Source: Gemmatimonadaceae bacterium
GTDB taxonomy: Bacteria > Latescibacterota > UBA2968 > UBA8231
Direction: 5' to 3'
DNA: 49,073 nucleotides
NCBI GenBank assembly: GCA_026706075.1
Contig: JAPOZM010000073.1
Coordinates: forward strand, 1-49,073
Both the position numbers and the translations under genes were made by a program. This document shows, one piece after another, positions 33,049 to 41,537 of this stretch. Below the pieces are notes generated by a model, which was given only the letters and a program-made list of their open reading frames with translations, had not been told where the DNA came from and did no database searches. The first letter of the stretch is position 1. Each line of letters starts with the position of its first letter.

Positions 33049-34296
33049 GTGAGCACGGAAACGCTGGTGAACGAGCAGTTGCTGGCCGACGAGGAGTACT
33101 TCGCCACCGACGAGCGCCGGGAGGAGATGAGGGAGATGTTCGGCTTCGAGCGGCGGCGGCTGCTGCTCGGCGAGGGGGCGGCGGGCCGGCTGCCGGAGGA
33201 GTGCCGGCGCCTCGGCGCCGGGTCGGTGATGGTCGTCCACGACGCCGCCCTGGAGGCTGTGGCGGCGCCGGTGGTCGAGGGGCTGCGGGAGGCGGGTATC
33301 CGCATCGCCGCCACCTTCACCGGGATCGTGCCCAACCCGACGGTGGCCTCCGTCGACGCCCTGGCCGAAGCCGCGGAGCGCAGCGGCGCCGAGGCGGTGG
33401 TCGCCATCGGCGGCGGCAGCACCATGGACACCGCCAAGGTCGGCCTGTGCGTGGCCTCCTGCGGCGGCTCCACGGCCGACTACTTCGGCTTCGACCTCTT
33501 CGAGCGGGGGCCGCGCTGGCCCCTGGTCTGCCTGCCCACCACCGCCGGCACCGGCGCCGAGGCGAGCTGCGTCTCGGTGGTCGTGGCCGAGGGCGGCAAG
33601 CAGGCCGTCTACTCCGAGCATCTCCATCCCGCCGCGGCCATCGTCGACCCGCGCCTGTCGGCGGGCATGCCCCCGGGCCTGACGGCCACCACGGGCCTCG
33701 ACGCCCTCGGCCACGCCCTGGAGTGCACGGCCTCCAAGAAGAGCGGCCCCCTGGGCGACGCCGTGGCCCGGGCCTCCCTGGCGGCGGGGATGCCCCACCT
33801 GCCGCGAGCCATCGCCAACGGCGCCGCCGACCCCGAGGCGCGCCTCCAGATGTGCCGCTGCAGCCTGCTGGCCGGCCTGCTGCTGAGCCCGATCAACACC
33901 GGCGCCGCCCACGCCCTCGGCTACGGCATCGAGAAGCTCTCCCACGAGAAGGGCCGGCCCGTGCCCCACGGCACCGCCGTGGCCCTGGTCCTGCCGGGGG
34001 TGATGGAGCACAACGCCCCGGCCGCGGCCGACAAGTACTACTACGCCGCCGGCGCCGCCGGGCTAGACCTGGCCGGCAAGAGCCGCGAGGAGGGGGCGCG
34101 CCTGGCCGCCGGCTGGATCGACGAGGTGCGCCGCCGCCACACGCCCTTCGCCACCCTGACCGACGCCGGCCTCGGCGAGGACGACCTGCCGCGCATGATC
34201 GAGGTGGCCCTGCAGGTGCGCCGCCTCCTCGACCCGAACCCGGTGGAGGTGACGGCCGCGGACGCGGAGCGGATCTACCGGGGCGTGCTCGCCTGA
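33049..34296 (+). CDS. Iron-type (group III) alcohol dehydrogenase
   Basis: The 415-aa enzyme has the NAD-binding GGGSTMDTAK, the metal-binding segment TTGLDALGHALE and a second histidine region (NTGAAHALGYGIEKLSHEKG, VPHG). It is expected to oxidise an alcohol or reduce an aldehyde with NAD(P). The GTG at 33049 was chosen because AAGGAGGAGG lies just upstream; an in-frame ATG at 33031 would include that site. The 3' end overlaps the convergent ThuA gene by 22 bp. It probably acts on the aldehyde or hydroxylated product made by neighbouring oxygenases and the aldolase. Confidence 0.92.
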   Translation: MSTETLVNEQLLADEEYFATDERREEMREMFGFERRRLLLGEGAAGRLPEECRRLGAGSVMVVHDAALEAVAAPVVEGLREAGIRIAATFTGIVPNPTVASVDALAEAAERSGAEAVVAIGGGSTMDTAKVGLCVASCGGSTADYFGFDLFERGPRWPLVCLPTTAGTGAEASCVSVVVAEGGKQAVYSEHLHPAAAIVDPRLSAGMPPGLTATTGLDALGHALECTASKKSGPLGDAVARASLAAGMPHLPRAIANGAADPEARLQMCRCSLLAGLLLSPINTGAAHALGYGIEKLSHEKGRPVPHGTAVALVLPGVMEHNAPAAADKYYYAAGAAGLDLAGKSREEGARLAAGWIDEVRRRHTPFATLTDAGLGEDDLPRMIEVALQVRRLLDPNPVEVTAADAERIYRGVLA

Positions 34297-34931
34297 TCCA
34301 GGGCCCAGGCGATGCCGTTGCGCACCAGGCGCAGGTAGTCCAGCTCCCAGAAGTCGCGCTGGTGGCCGAGGGAGGTGTAGAAGGCCCGTCCGGCGCGCTC
34401 GCAGGTCCAGGCCACCGGCTCGCAGTGCTCCCCCTCGCGGCCGATGAGCAGGGTGGTGGTGTCGGCGGCCAGGGGCGTGTTCCGGTAGAGGGAGCCGTAC
34501 GCCTCGAAGGGCTCCACCTCCTCCAGGACCGGGTGGTTTTCTGCCCCCTCGGCCATGCTCACCCGGGTGATCTCGCCGGCGCCGAAGTGGCCATCGTAGT
34601 TGCCGCCGAGGACCTGCGCGTCGAACTCGAGCCAGCGCTGGAAGGCGTGGCTGGCCGTGCGCAGGCCGACCACGGGCCGGCCGTCCCGGCAGTAGCGCCG
34701 GAAGCGCTCCAGCTCGGCGCCGTCGGTCAGCAGCCGCCGAGTGAAGAGCACGACGGCGTCGGCGCTCTCCAGCGGCTCCAGGGAGACGGGGTCCTCCTCG
34801 CTATGGAAGACCAGCAGCTCACAGGACCAGGGGGCGTTGGCCAGCAGGTAGTCCCGCAGGATGACGAGGGACTCCTCCGAGTCGTACTCGAAGGAGCCCG
34901 AGATCAGCAGCAGGCGGGCGCCGGCGGTCAT
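34275..34931 (-). CDS. ThuA-domain protein
   Basis: The 218-aa protein has the class I glutamine-amidotransferase-like fold of ThuA (LLLISGSFEYDSEESL, VVLFTR, VVGLRTASHAFQRW, WTCERAGRAFYTSLGHQRDFW). ThuA domains are linked to sugar use, though their reaction is unsettled. The ATG overlaps the stop of the ankyrin gene (ATGA), placing it third in an operon after PhyH copy 2 and the ankyrin protein. Confidence 0.85.
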   Translation of the reverse strand: MTAGARLLLISGSFEYDSEESLVILRDYLLANAPWSCELLVFHSEEDPVSLEPLESADAVVLFTRRLLTDGAELERFRRYCRDGRPVVGLRTASHAFQRWLEFDAQVLGGNYDGHFGAGEITRVSMAEGAENHPVLEEVEPFEAYGSLYRNTPLAADTTTLLIGREGEHCEPVAWTCERAGRAFYTSLGHQRDFWELDYLRLVRNGIAWALDQASTPR

Positions 34932-36031
34932 GCCCTCTCCTTGTAGTGCCGAGCCTCCTTGCGGGCGATCTCGAAGGCGGTGCGGCCGCTCTTGCTGGTC
35001 ACCGAGGGATCGGCGCCCGACTCGAGCAGCGCCTCGACTGCGGCCACCTTGCCCTCGTAGGTCGCCCGGTGCAGGGGCGTGCGTCCCTTCGGGTCCTGGG
35101 TGTCGAGGTCGGCCCCATGCCCGGCGAGGAGGCGGATCATCCCGGCGCGGTCGTGCTCGGCGGCCAGCTGGAGGGGAGACCTCCGGGCCTTGTTGAGGGC
35201 GTTGACCGGGGCCCCTGCTGCCAGCAGGATCCGCGCGCACGCCATCGACCCGGCCCGCGCCGCCCAGTGCAGGGGGGTCATGTCGTATTCCGCGGCGGCC
35301 GTGGCCGCGCCGGGATCCTCGGCCAGCAACTCCTTCAGCCTGGGAGTGTCGTCGCGGGCGCAGGCGGAGCAGACGTCGTAGCGGGCCCCGTCTTCGATGA
35401 GGATCCGCGCCACCTCGCGCTTGCCTTCAAGGCGCTCGGGGTTGGGGCCCCACTGGCTCGGAGAGACGGCCTCCTGCAGGGAGGTCGTGCCCCGCTCGCC
35501 GTTTCCCTTGATCGGCAGCTCGTGGTGGACGCCGGCGCCGTAGCGGATCAGCAGCAGGGTGCACGCCGGATACCCTCCCCAGGCCGTCCAGTACACGAGG
35601 GAGAGGTTGGCCGGCCAGCCCACGTGGGGCTTCTCCACCGAGACGCCGGTGCCGTCCGCGGCGCCCGCCTGAAAGACGGCCCGCAGGGTGTCGTCCATGC
35701 CTCCCCACGCGGCCTCGTGGAGCACGTTGAACGAGGACTCGTCGATCTCGAAGGGCACCCCCCGGTCGAGGAGGAAGGCCACGGCGGGACCGCATCCCTT
35801 CATGCCCACCAGTACCTGCAGCAGGTGCGCGCCGATGCGGTCCAGGACCCCCGGCTCGTCAGCCAGGATGCGCTCCATCTCCCGCAGGTCCGGCACCCCT
35901 TTCCAGCGTTCCGGCTGCGGACCCATGGCCGCGGCCATGAAGCGCTCCTCGCCGCCGGTGAGGGCGGGTTTCTCCTCGTTGCGCAGGAACCAGTTGTTGC
36001 GGAACAGCTTCGTGGCTTGTGACGTATCCAT
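34928..36031 (-). CDS. Ankyrin-repeat protein
   Basis: The 367-aa protein ends in four or five ankyrin repeats (from about residue 235: MTPLHWAARAGSMACARILL, SPLQLAAEHDRAGMIRLL, TPLHRATYEGKVAAVEALL, TAFEIARKEA). A less regular repeat-like N-terminal half precedes them. No signal peptide or enzyme motif. A GTG at 36046 is also in frame and would overlap the PhyH stop as GTGA, adding five residues. Its role is probably a protein-protein scaffold; why it is coupled to oxygenase and ThuA genes is unknown. Confidence 0.88.
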   Translation of the reverse strand: MDTSQATKLFRNNWFLRNEEKPALTGGEERFMAAAMGPQPERWKGVPDLREMERILADEPGVLDRIGAHLLQVLVGMKGCGPAVAFLLDRGVPFEIDESSFNVLHEAAWGGMDDTLRAVFQAGAADGTGVSVEKPHVGWPANLSLVYWTAWGGYPACTLLLIRYGAGVHHELPIKGNGERGTTSLQEAVSPSQWGPNPERLEGKREVARILIEDGARYDVCSACARDDTPRLKELLAEDPGAATAAAEYDMTPLHWAARAGSMACARILLAAGAPVNALNKARRSPLQLAAEHDRAGMIRLLAGHGADLDTQDPKGRTPLHRATYEGKVAAVEALLESGADPSVTSKSGRTAFEIARKEARHYKERA

Positions 36032-36042
36032 GGGGGACTCGC

Positions 36043-36993
36043 TCACGGCCGGATCTCGATCGCCCGCGGCTCGGTGGGGCGGTCTTGCCGCCGCGGCCGC
36101 TGGCCCAGGGGGACCCGCTCCAGGGCCGCCACCCACTCGCGGCGCCACTGCTCGAAGTCGGTCAGCTCCGAGGCCGGCCGAGAGCGGCTGCGGGCGATGA
36201 AGGCCGGGTAGTCGTCGCGGCCGGTGGGGGTGCCGGCGCGCTGGTAGCGCAGGTCGAGGCTCCAGCGGATGCCGTCGGTGCGGTTGGGGGTGGAGCGGTG
36301 GGGGATCAGCTTGTCCATGAGCAGCACGTCGCCGGCGTGCATCGGCAGGGTGACGGCCTCGCCTTCCGGCAGGTGCTCGTCGCTGACGCCGAAGCCGTCG
36401 CTCCAGTAGACGCGGCGCTTCCGGTGCACGCCGGGGATCACCTGCAGGCAGCCGTTGGCCGGGGTGGCGTCGACCAGGGGGACCCACACGGTGACGATGG
36501 CGTGCGGGTCGGCGGCCTCCAGGTGGACCTGGGCGTCCTGGTGCCAGGGAGCCACGTTCTCGCCCACCATGGCGTCCCGCTTCCGGCGGGATTCCTCGTC
36601 GTCGGCGGCCGGACGCAGCGATCCGGGGAGCTTGGCCCGGGCGTGCTGGATGGGGCTGCAGGTGATCTCGGGGCCGACGATCCCCTCCACCAGGTCGAGC
36701 AGCCGCCCGTTGCGCAGGAACTGAAAGACCCCCGGCAGCCGGCAGTACATCAGGTCGATGCGGTCGTAGATGCTCGTCTCGTGCTCGCAGATCCGGGCGA
36801 GGCGGCGGTGGAAGGGCTCCTCCTCCCACAGCCGTGGCAGGACTCCGGCCGCGTGCAGGCGGCGCGCCTCGGCGTCGATGAAGCGCTCGTAGTCGGCGAT
36901 CACGGGGGCCAGGTCGCCGGCGGTCAGGCCGCCCTCGACCACGACGTATCCGTGCTCGTCGTAGTGCTGCCGCTGTCGTCGTGTCAGGCTCAT
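36043..36993 (-). CDS. PhyH-family Fe(II)/2-oxoglutarate oxygenase, copy 2
   Basis: The 316-aa enzyme has H-x-D (PWHQDAQVHLE), distal His (LIPHRSTPN) and the 2-oxoglutarate Arg (RWSLDLRYQ). It is the longest of the five copies, with a C-terminal tail rich in Arg and Pro. It heads an operon with the ankyrin and ThuA genes. It is divergent from copy 3 across 174 bp. The open frame further upstream to 37947 is the shadow of copy 3. Confidence 0.88.
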   Translation of the reverse strand: MSLTRRQRQHYDEHGYVVVEGGLTAGDLAPVIADYERFIDAEARRLHAAGVLPRLWEEEPFHRRLARICEHETSIYDRIDLMYCRLPGVFQFLRNGRLLDLVEGIVGPEITCSPIQHARAKLPGSLRPAADDEESRRKRDAMVGENVAPWHQDAQVHLEAADPHAIVTVWVPLVDATPANGCLQVIPGVHRKRRVYWSDGFGVSDEHLPEGEAVTLPMHAGDVLLMDKLIPHRSTPNRTDGIRWSLDLRYQRAGTPTGRDDYPAFIARSRSRPASELTDFEQWRREWVAALERVPLGQRPRRQDRPTEPRAIEIRP

Positions 36994-37167
36994 GGCTCCT
37001 ACACTCCGCGGTCCTGACGATACCCCGTCCCGACCCGGCCGGAAAGGCCACTTGCCGCGTAGTCCCCCCGTTGTTCCGGAGCGCCGGGAGGTTCGCCCCA
37101 GTGCCTCGGCGGTCCCATGCCCCACGGCCCCTTGCCTTGGCCCCGGGCGGTTGACTACCCTCGCGCC

Positions 37168-37923
37168 ATGACCGCGCCGGATACCACCGAGGCCGTCGAG
37201 CATCTGGACACCTACGGCTACTGCCTGCTCCCCGGCCTCGTGCCCGGCGAGCTGGCCCGCGGCCTCGCGGAACGCTGCCTGGAGCTGCACGCCGAGGAGC
37301 GCTGCCGGCCCTTCGTCGTCGGCGACGAGCACTACCAGACCCTCTTCGGCATGCTCAACCTCGACGACCGCACCTGGCAACTGGCCTTCCACCCGGCCGC
37401 CGTGGCCGTGGCCCGGCACTTCCTGGGCCCCCGCTGCCGCGTGGTGGAGGCGTGCTCCAAGCCGACCTGGCCGGGCGCCCCTCACCAGCCCCTGCACGTC
37501 GACTCGGCCGGGCATTTCCACGAGCTGCCGGGGGTGCCCTGGATGATCAACTCCATCTGGATGCTCACCGACTTCACCATCGACAACGGCGCCACGGGGG
37601 TGGTGCCCATGAGCCACCGCTCCGGCCTGCGGTCGCCGCCTCCCGATTTCGACGTGGACGGCCCCCTCGTTCGCACGGTCACCGGTACCGCCGGCAGCCT
37701 GCTCATGTGGCACGGCGGCGCCTTCCACATGGCCCGCGGCAACACCGGCTCCAGCGTGCGCGTCGGCCTCAACGTGGCCTACTACCCGAGGTGGTTCAAC
37801 AACTGGGTCGAGAACAACCACCAGCCGGTCTGGCCGGAGACGTTCGCCCGCATGCCGGCGGAGATGCAGGCCCTGTGCACGGGCCGGCAGGCCCGCAGCC
37901 GGGACGAGGCGTACGAAAGCTGA
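37168..37923 (+). CDS. PhyH-family Fe(II)/2-oxoglutarate oxygenase, copy 3
   Basis: The 251-aa enzyme has H-x-D (PLHVDSAGHFHE), distal His (GGAFHMARGN) and Arg (RVGLNVAYYPRW). ATG 37168 was chosen because the fold begins at once (VEHLDTYGYCLLPGL); an in-frame ATG at 37117 adds a stretch that does not look like protein. Copy 4 follows after 11 bases with its own GGAG ribosome site, so the two oxygenases are co-expressed. Confidence 0.87.
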   Translation: MTAPDTTEAVEHLDTYGYCLLPGLVPGELARGLAERCLELHAEERCRPFVVGDEHYQTLFGMLNLDDRTWQLAFHPAAVAVARHFLGPRCRVVEACSKPTWPGAPHQPLHVDSAGHFHELPGVPWMINSIWMLTDFTIDNGATGVVPMSHRSGLRSPPPDFDVDGPLVRTVTGTAGSLLMWHGGAFHMARGNTGSSVRVGLNVAYYPRWFNNWVENNHQPVWPETFARMPAEMQALCTGRQARSRDEAYES

Positions 37924-37934
37924 AGGAGAATCCC

Positions 37935-38768
37935 ATGCGTCTGACACCGCAGCAGCTCAACTTCATGGAGACCTTCGGGTTCCTCCACTTCCCCGGCCTC
38001 ATCGAGGACCGCATCGAGGCCGTCATCGCCGCCTTCGAGGAGATCTGGGCCACCCACGGCGGCGGCCACGACGGGCGGCCTCACGACGGCACGGCGCGCT
38101 CCTGCATCGTGCCGTTCGCCGGGCAGAGCGAGTACCTCTCCAGCCTGCTCGACGACCCGCGCATCGACGGCATCCTGGGCAGTCTGCTGGGCGACGACTA
38201 CGTCTACCTCGGCAGCGACGGCAACTACTACGTGGGGGACACGGGCTGGCACTCCGACGGCGGCTGGCCGCGCCCCATCGTCTACTACAAGATCGCCTTC
38301 TACCTCGACCGGCTGACGCGCGACAGCGGCGCCATCCGCGTGATCCCGGGGAGCCACCGCTACGGCGAGGGCTACGCCGAGGCGCTGCAGGCGGGCGTCC
38401 GCGAGTCCGAGGAGCACTGGGGCGTCTCCGGCGACCAGGTGCCGGCGGTGGCCGTGGAGACGGCGCCCGGCGACGTCGTCGTCTTCCACCAGGGGACCAA
38501 GCACTCGGCCTGGGGCGGCGGCGACCGGCGCCGCATGTTCACCCTGAACTGCACCCGGCGCCACACCGAGGAGGAGCTGCCGATCATGCGCCAGGAGGTG
38601 GCCAACTTCTCCCGCTTCCTCACCGACTCGGTCTACGGGCCGGCCATGGTCGACACGGCCACCCCGGAGCGCATGCGCCACCTGGAGCAGCCCCTGGCCA
38701 ACCAGGACCACCTGCCGGAGCTGTCGGCGCAGGCGCGCCGGGAGAGGGGCGAGCCCTCGCGGGGCTGA
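37935..38768 (+). CDS. PhyH-family Fe(II)/2-oxoglutarate oxygenase, copy 4
   Basis: The 277-aa enzyme has H-x-D (GWHSDGGWPR), a distal His (QGTKHSAWGG) and the GAIRVIPGSH segment. AAGGAGAA precedes the ATG by five or so bases. Its TGA shares a base with the ATG of the amidohydrolase gene (TGATG). The pairing of hydroxylase and metal hydrolase suggests consecutive steps on one substrate, which cannot be named from sequence. Confidence 0.88.
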   Translation: MRLTPQQLNFMETFGFLHFPGLIEDRIEAVIAAFEEIWATHGGGHDGRPHDGTARSCIVPFAGQSEYLSSLLDDPRIDGILGSLLGDDYVYLGSDGNYYVGDTGWHSDGGWPRPIVYYKIAFYLDRLTRDSGAIRVIPGSHRYGEGYAEALQAGVRESEEHWGVSGDQVPAVAVETAPGDVVVFHQGTKHSAWGGGDRRRMFTLNCTRRHTEEELPIMRQEVANFSRFLTDSVYGPAMVDTATPERMRHLEQPLANQDHLPELSAQARRERGEPSRG

Positions 38769-39715
38769 TGATCGTCGACGCCCACAGCCACGTCTTCCCG
38801 GAGCCCCGGGGCCAGGTGCGGGAGGGCCCGACGCGCGACGGCGGCTACGGACGCATGCGGGTGGGCGAACGCCTGATGCAGCTCTTGCCCCCGTTCAATC
38901 AGCGGACCGAGTTCACCACGGGGATGTTGCTGGCCAACCTGGACTGGGCGGGCGTGGACGCGGCGGTGCTGCTCCAGGGGACCTACTACGGCGAGTGCGA
39001 CGGCTACGTGGCCGAGGCGGTGGCCGCGAACCCGGGGCGGCTCGTCGGCGCCCTGTGGTGCGACCCCTGGCGGCCGGGGTTCCGCCGCTACTTCGAGGAG
39101 CAGGTCGAGGGCGGGGTCTTCGCCGCCGGCAAGATCGAGCTCTCCGAGGAGACGGGGCTGACGGGGGTGCACCCCGGGGCCCGCCTCGACGACGAGGAGG
39201 TCGGCTGGCTGTGGCCGGCCCTGGAGGCGCGCGGCATGGCGCTCACCCTCGACCTCGGGCCGCCGGCGCAGGAGGCCTACCAGACGGAGGCGGTGCGGGC
39301 CATCGCCGAGGCCCACGAGGGACTGAGCGTCGTCATCACCCACCTGGCCCATCCCCGGATCGACGACGAGGCCGACCCGGAGCTGCGCCGGCGCCGCGAC
39401 GAGCAGCTGGCCCTCGGTGAGCTGCCCAACGTCTGGTTCGACTTCGCCTCCTTCCCGGCCATCCTGGCCGGGCGCGAGGAGTTCCCCTGGCCCACGGCCG
39501 CGCGGTGGCTCCGGGAGGGCCTGGAGCGCCTCGGCGCGGACCGCATCATGTGGGGCACCGACCAGCCCGGGATGCTCTCGCACCTCAACTACGATCAGCT
39601 GCTGCGCCTGGCGCGGCTGCACACGCAACACCTGCCCGCCGCGGACCAGGCCCTCGTGCTCGGAGAAACGGCGCGGCGGGTCTACTTCGGAGAGCGGAAG
39701 GGAGACGAGGGATGA
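38768..39715 (+). CDS. Amidohydrolase-2 family metal-dependent hydrolase
   Basis: The 315-aa TIM-barrel protein begins with MIVDAHSHVF (H-x-H metal ligands), continues with VVITHLAHP, and ends with the metal aspartate in MWGTDQPGM. The family hydrolyses or decarboxylates cyclic and aromatic acids, lactones and amides. It is co-translated with PhyH copy 4. Its stop overlaps the ATG of a truncated copy of PhyH copy 5 (ATGA). The ancestral operon therefore probably ran straight into the full oxygenase gene now displaced to 40694. Confidence 0.88.
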   Translation: MIVDAHSHVFPEPRGQVREGPTRDGGYGRMRVGERLMQLLPPFNQRTEFTTGMLLANLDWAGVDAAVLLQGTYYGECDGYVAEAVAANPGRLVGALWCDPWRPGFRRYFEEQVEGGVFAAGKIELSEETGLTGVHPGARLDDEEVGWLWPALEARGMALTLDLGPPAQEAYQTEAVRAIAEAHEGLSVVITHLAHPRIDDEADPELRRRRDEQLALGELPNVWFDFASFPAILAGREEFPWPTAARWLREGLERLGADRIMWGTDQPGMLSHLNYDQLLRLARLHTQHLPAADQALVLGETARRVYFGERKGDEG

Positions 39716-39781
39716 CGGGGCTTCTGCCGGACACGAACGCCGACGGCTTGCCCGTGGTGCCCATGGCCGGCGAGCAACGCT
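39711..39781 (+). repeat. 71-bp direct repeat, left copy
   Basis: This stretch matches 40693-40763 with only four mismatches in 71 bases. It comprises the start codon and first 23 codons of the oxygenase gene. The two copies bracket the PIN toxin/antitoxin cassette. Confidence 0.9.
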
Positions 39782-39810
39782 CCGCTCCCTCTGCTTGCCA
39801 TGCCTTGTAA
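39712..39810 (+). pseudogene. Truncated 5' fragment of PhyH copy 5
   Basis: The ATG overlaps the amidohydrolase stop (ATGA). The first 23 codons (MTGLLPDTNADGLPVVPM...) match the full gene at 40694 almost exactly; then the frame runs into unrelated sequence and stops after 32 codons. It is the stranded start of the oxygenase gene left behind by the cassette insertion. Confidence 0.85.
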
Positions 39811-39823
39811 ACAATCGTAGGTT
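39795..39823 (+). promoter_or_regulatory. Candidate promoter of the PIN toxin/antitoxin cassette
   Basis: TTGCCA (39795-39800) and TAGGTT (39818-39823) are 17 bases apart in a short AT-rich island right after the left repeat. It would start transcription about 40 bases ahead of the toxin ATG. Motif match only. Confidence 0.3.
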
Positions 39824-39867
39824 ATGTTAACGCAATCGGGCAATGCTGATGGGCCAGAGAACTCCGA

Positions 39868-40383
39868 ATGATCGTTGCCGACGCTTCCCCGTTGATCGTT
39901 CTCGCCAGACTCCAGCGGCTCGGGTTGTTGAAGGACCTCTACGGCGAAGTGCTCATCGGACCGATCGTCAAGGCGGAAGCGATCGATGCAGGCAAGAAGA
40001 TCCGCGCCAATGGCGTGGAGCAACTCGATGCCGCCTTGGCGAGCGGCTGGCTGCGGATGGTTTCCCTGACCGCGCAGGAGCAGGGTTTGAGGCAAGGTCT
40101 GGCGGGACGCTCCCGGCTGGACCGGGGCGAAGCCGAGGCGATCGCGCTGGCGAGCGGGCGGGGTCTGCGGCTGATCGTAGACGACAAGGAGGCCCGGAGC
40201 GTGGCTGCAGCCTCCGGAGTTCCGCATCTGGGCACTGCGGGTGCGCTGTTGGAGGCGTACCTGAAACGGTCTCTTGATATGAGAGAATTGGAGATCGCCG
40301 TGCGGGATCTCGGTCAGATCCTTTGGCTCTCGCCAGCCGTCGTTGCGGAAATCCTGAGACTTGCCCGGGAGACCGACAGATGA
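39868..40383 (+). CDS. PIN-domain toxin (DUF3368/VapC-like)
   Basis: The 171-aa protein has PIN-type acidic residues: IVADASPLIVLARL (Asp5), LDRGEAEAIALA and LIVDDKEAR. The DUF3368 branch of PIN ribonucleases carries the same DASPLI start and GEAEAI centre. Toxins of this class cleave RNA and halt growth until neutralised by a partner. Its TGA overlaps the start of the antitoxin gene (ATGA). Toxin-first order is common for this branch. Confidence 0.85.
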   Translation: MIVADASPLIVLARLQRLGLLKDLYGEVLIGPIVKAEAIDAGKKIRANGVEQLDAALASGWLRMVSLTAQEQGLRQGLAGRSRLDRGEAEAIALASGRGLRLIVDDKEARSVAAASGVPHLGTAGALLEAYLKRSLDMRELEIAVRDLGQILWLSPAVVAEILRLARETDR

Positions 40384-40694
40384 AGAAGGACCGGATGGTG
40401 GGGACCAGGCTCCCTTTGGAGTTGGTCCGAGAGTTGGAGCTCATCGAGGATGTCGAGCAGGCCGATCGTTCCACCACGGTGCGCCGGCTGCTGTCGAAAG
40501 CGATTCAGCAATGGAAGCTGGAGCACTACGTCCGGCAGTATGGGGATGGGAAGCTCACCCTTGCACGAGCGGCTCGCGAGGCCGGGGTCTCCTTGTGGGA
40601 GATGATGGACTACGCTCGCGCCAGAAAGGTGCCGGTCCAGTACGACCTCGAGGATCTCCAGCGAGACGTGAGGACCATCCATGGAGGAACCTGA
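40380..40694 (+). CDS. Antitoxin (UPF0175-like) partner of the PIN toxin
   Basis: The 104-aa protein has a ribbon-helix-helix-like start (MVGTRLPLELVRELELIEDVEQADRS, VRRLLSKAI). A second helix-turn-helix-like part follows (GKLTLARAAREAGVSLWEMMDYARARKVP), which fits UPF0175 proteins that accompany DUF3368 toxins. Its TGA shares a base with the ATG of PhyH copy 5 (TGATG), so the cassette has fused into the operon without breaking translation. Confidence 0.82.
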   Translation: MKKDRMVGTRLPLELVRELELIEDVEQADRSTTVRRLLSKAIQQWKLEHYVRQYGDGKLTLARAAREAGVSLWEMMDYARARKVPVQYDLEDLQRDVRTIHGGT

Positions 40695-40763
40695 TGACGG
40701 GGCTTCTGCCGGACACGAACGCCGACGGCCTGCCCGTGGTGCCCATGACCGACGAGCAGCGCT
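40693..40763 (+). repeat. 71-bp direct repeat, right copy
   Basis: Right-hand copy of the repeat at 39711-39781 (four mismatches). It is the intact 5' end of PhyH copy 5. Confidence 0.9.
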
Positions 40764-41533
40764 ACTTCTTCGACCTGAAGGGGTGGCTGCTGCTGCCGGC
40801 GCTGCTGACGGAGGAGCAGCTCGGTCCGATCCGGGAGCACCAGATGCGGTTCCTGAAGGACCGGGAGTCGCTGCCGCCCGAGGAGCGGGACAACCACGGG
40901 GGCCCGTCGCAGGTGCTGGTGGACCACCCGGCCGTGGTGGGGGTGCTCAACGAGATCCTCTCGCACCAGGCCCTGGCCACGGCCGACTGCTACGGCTTCC
41001 GCTACGACCACACCTACACCAGCTTCCGCGAGAAGGGCCACGACAACTTCAACCCCCACGGGGGCGGCGGCTACTTCAACTTCGAGGGCAATTCCCACAT
41101 CTACCAGATGCTGCCCGGCAAGGTGCACGCGGGGCTCACGCGGGTCGTGTGGGAGCTGAACGAGGTGGTCCATGGGGAGGGCGGCACCCTGTTGCTGTCG
41201 GGCAGCCACAAGACGGCCTTTCCGCGGCCCGAGGGGCTGAGCGGACGGGACAGCTCCGTGTGGGAGACCTACGGCTGTCCCGCGGGATCGGCCCTCGTCT
41301 TCACCGAGGCCCTGTGCCACTCGGGGACCAAGTGGACGGGCGCCAACCCCCGGCTGAGCCTGTTCACCTGCTACAACACGGTAAACGCCAAGTGGGGCAA
41401 GGGGCGGCCGGCTCCGGAGGTGATCGCCGCCATGCCGCCGAAGCGCCAGACCCTCTTCCGCGGCGTCTGGCACGGCATGAGCGAGGTCCCCGGGATCAAC
41501 CAGTACCGCGACGAGGCGAACACGGCGGTCTAG
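40694..41533 (+). CDS. PhyH-family oxygenase, copy 5, with H-x-G instead of H-x-D (halogenase-like metal site)
   Basis: The 279-aa protein aligns with the PhyH fold (GGTLLLSGSH, distal His209 in ALCHSGTKW, 2-oxoglutarate Arg220). The first triad motif reads H122-G-G (NFNPHGGGGYF), so the metal-binding carboxylate is replaced by Gly. In Fe(II)/2-oxoglutarate halogenases such as SyrB2 and WelO5 the same position is Ala or Gly, leaving room for chloride. It may therefore halogenate instead of hydroxylate, bind the metal differently, or be inactive. The start is co-translated with the antitoxin gene (TGATG); originally it followed the amidohydrolase. Confidence 0.85.
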   Translation: MTGLLPDTNADGLPVVPMTDEQRYFFDLKGWLLLPALLTEEQLGPIREHQMRFLKDRESLPPEERDNHGGPSQVLVDHPAVVGVLNEILSHQALATADCYGFRYDHTYTSFREKGHDNFNPHGGGGYFNFEGNSHIYQMLPGKVHAGLTRVVWELNEVVHGEGGTLLLSGSHKTAFPRPEGLSGRDSSVWETYGCPAGSALVFTEALCHSGTKWTGANPRLSLFTCYNTVNAKWGKGRPAPEVIAAMPPKRQTLFRGVWHGMSEVPGINQYRDEANTAV

Positions 41534-41537
41534 GGCG

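Noticed and set aside
36032..37051. Upstream extension of the ankyrin frame (to 707 aa)
   Set aside because: It is the out-of-frame shadow of PhyH copy 2 on the same strand, with Arg/Pro/Gly-rich nonsense composition.
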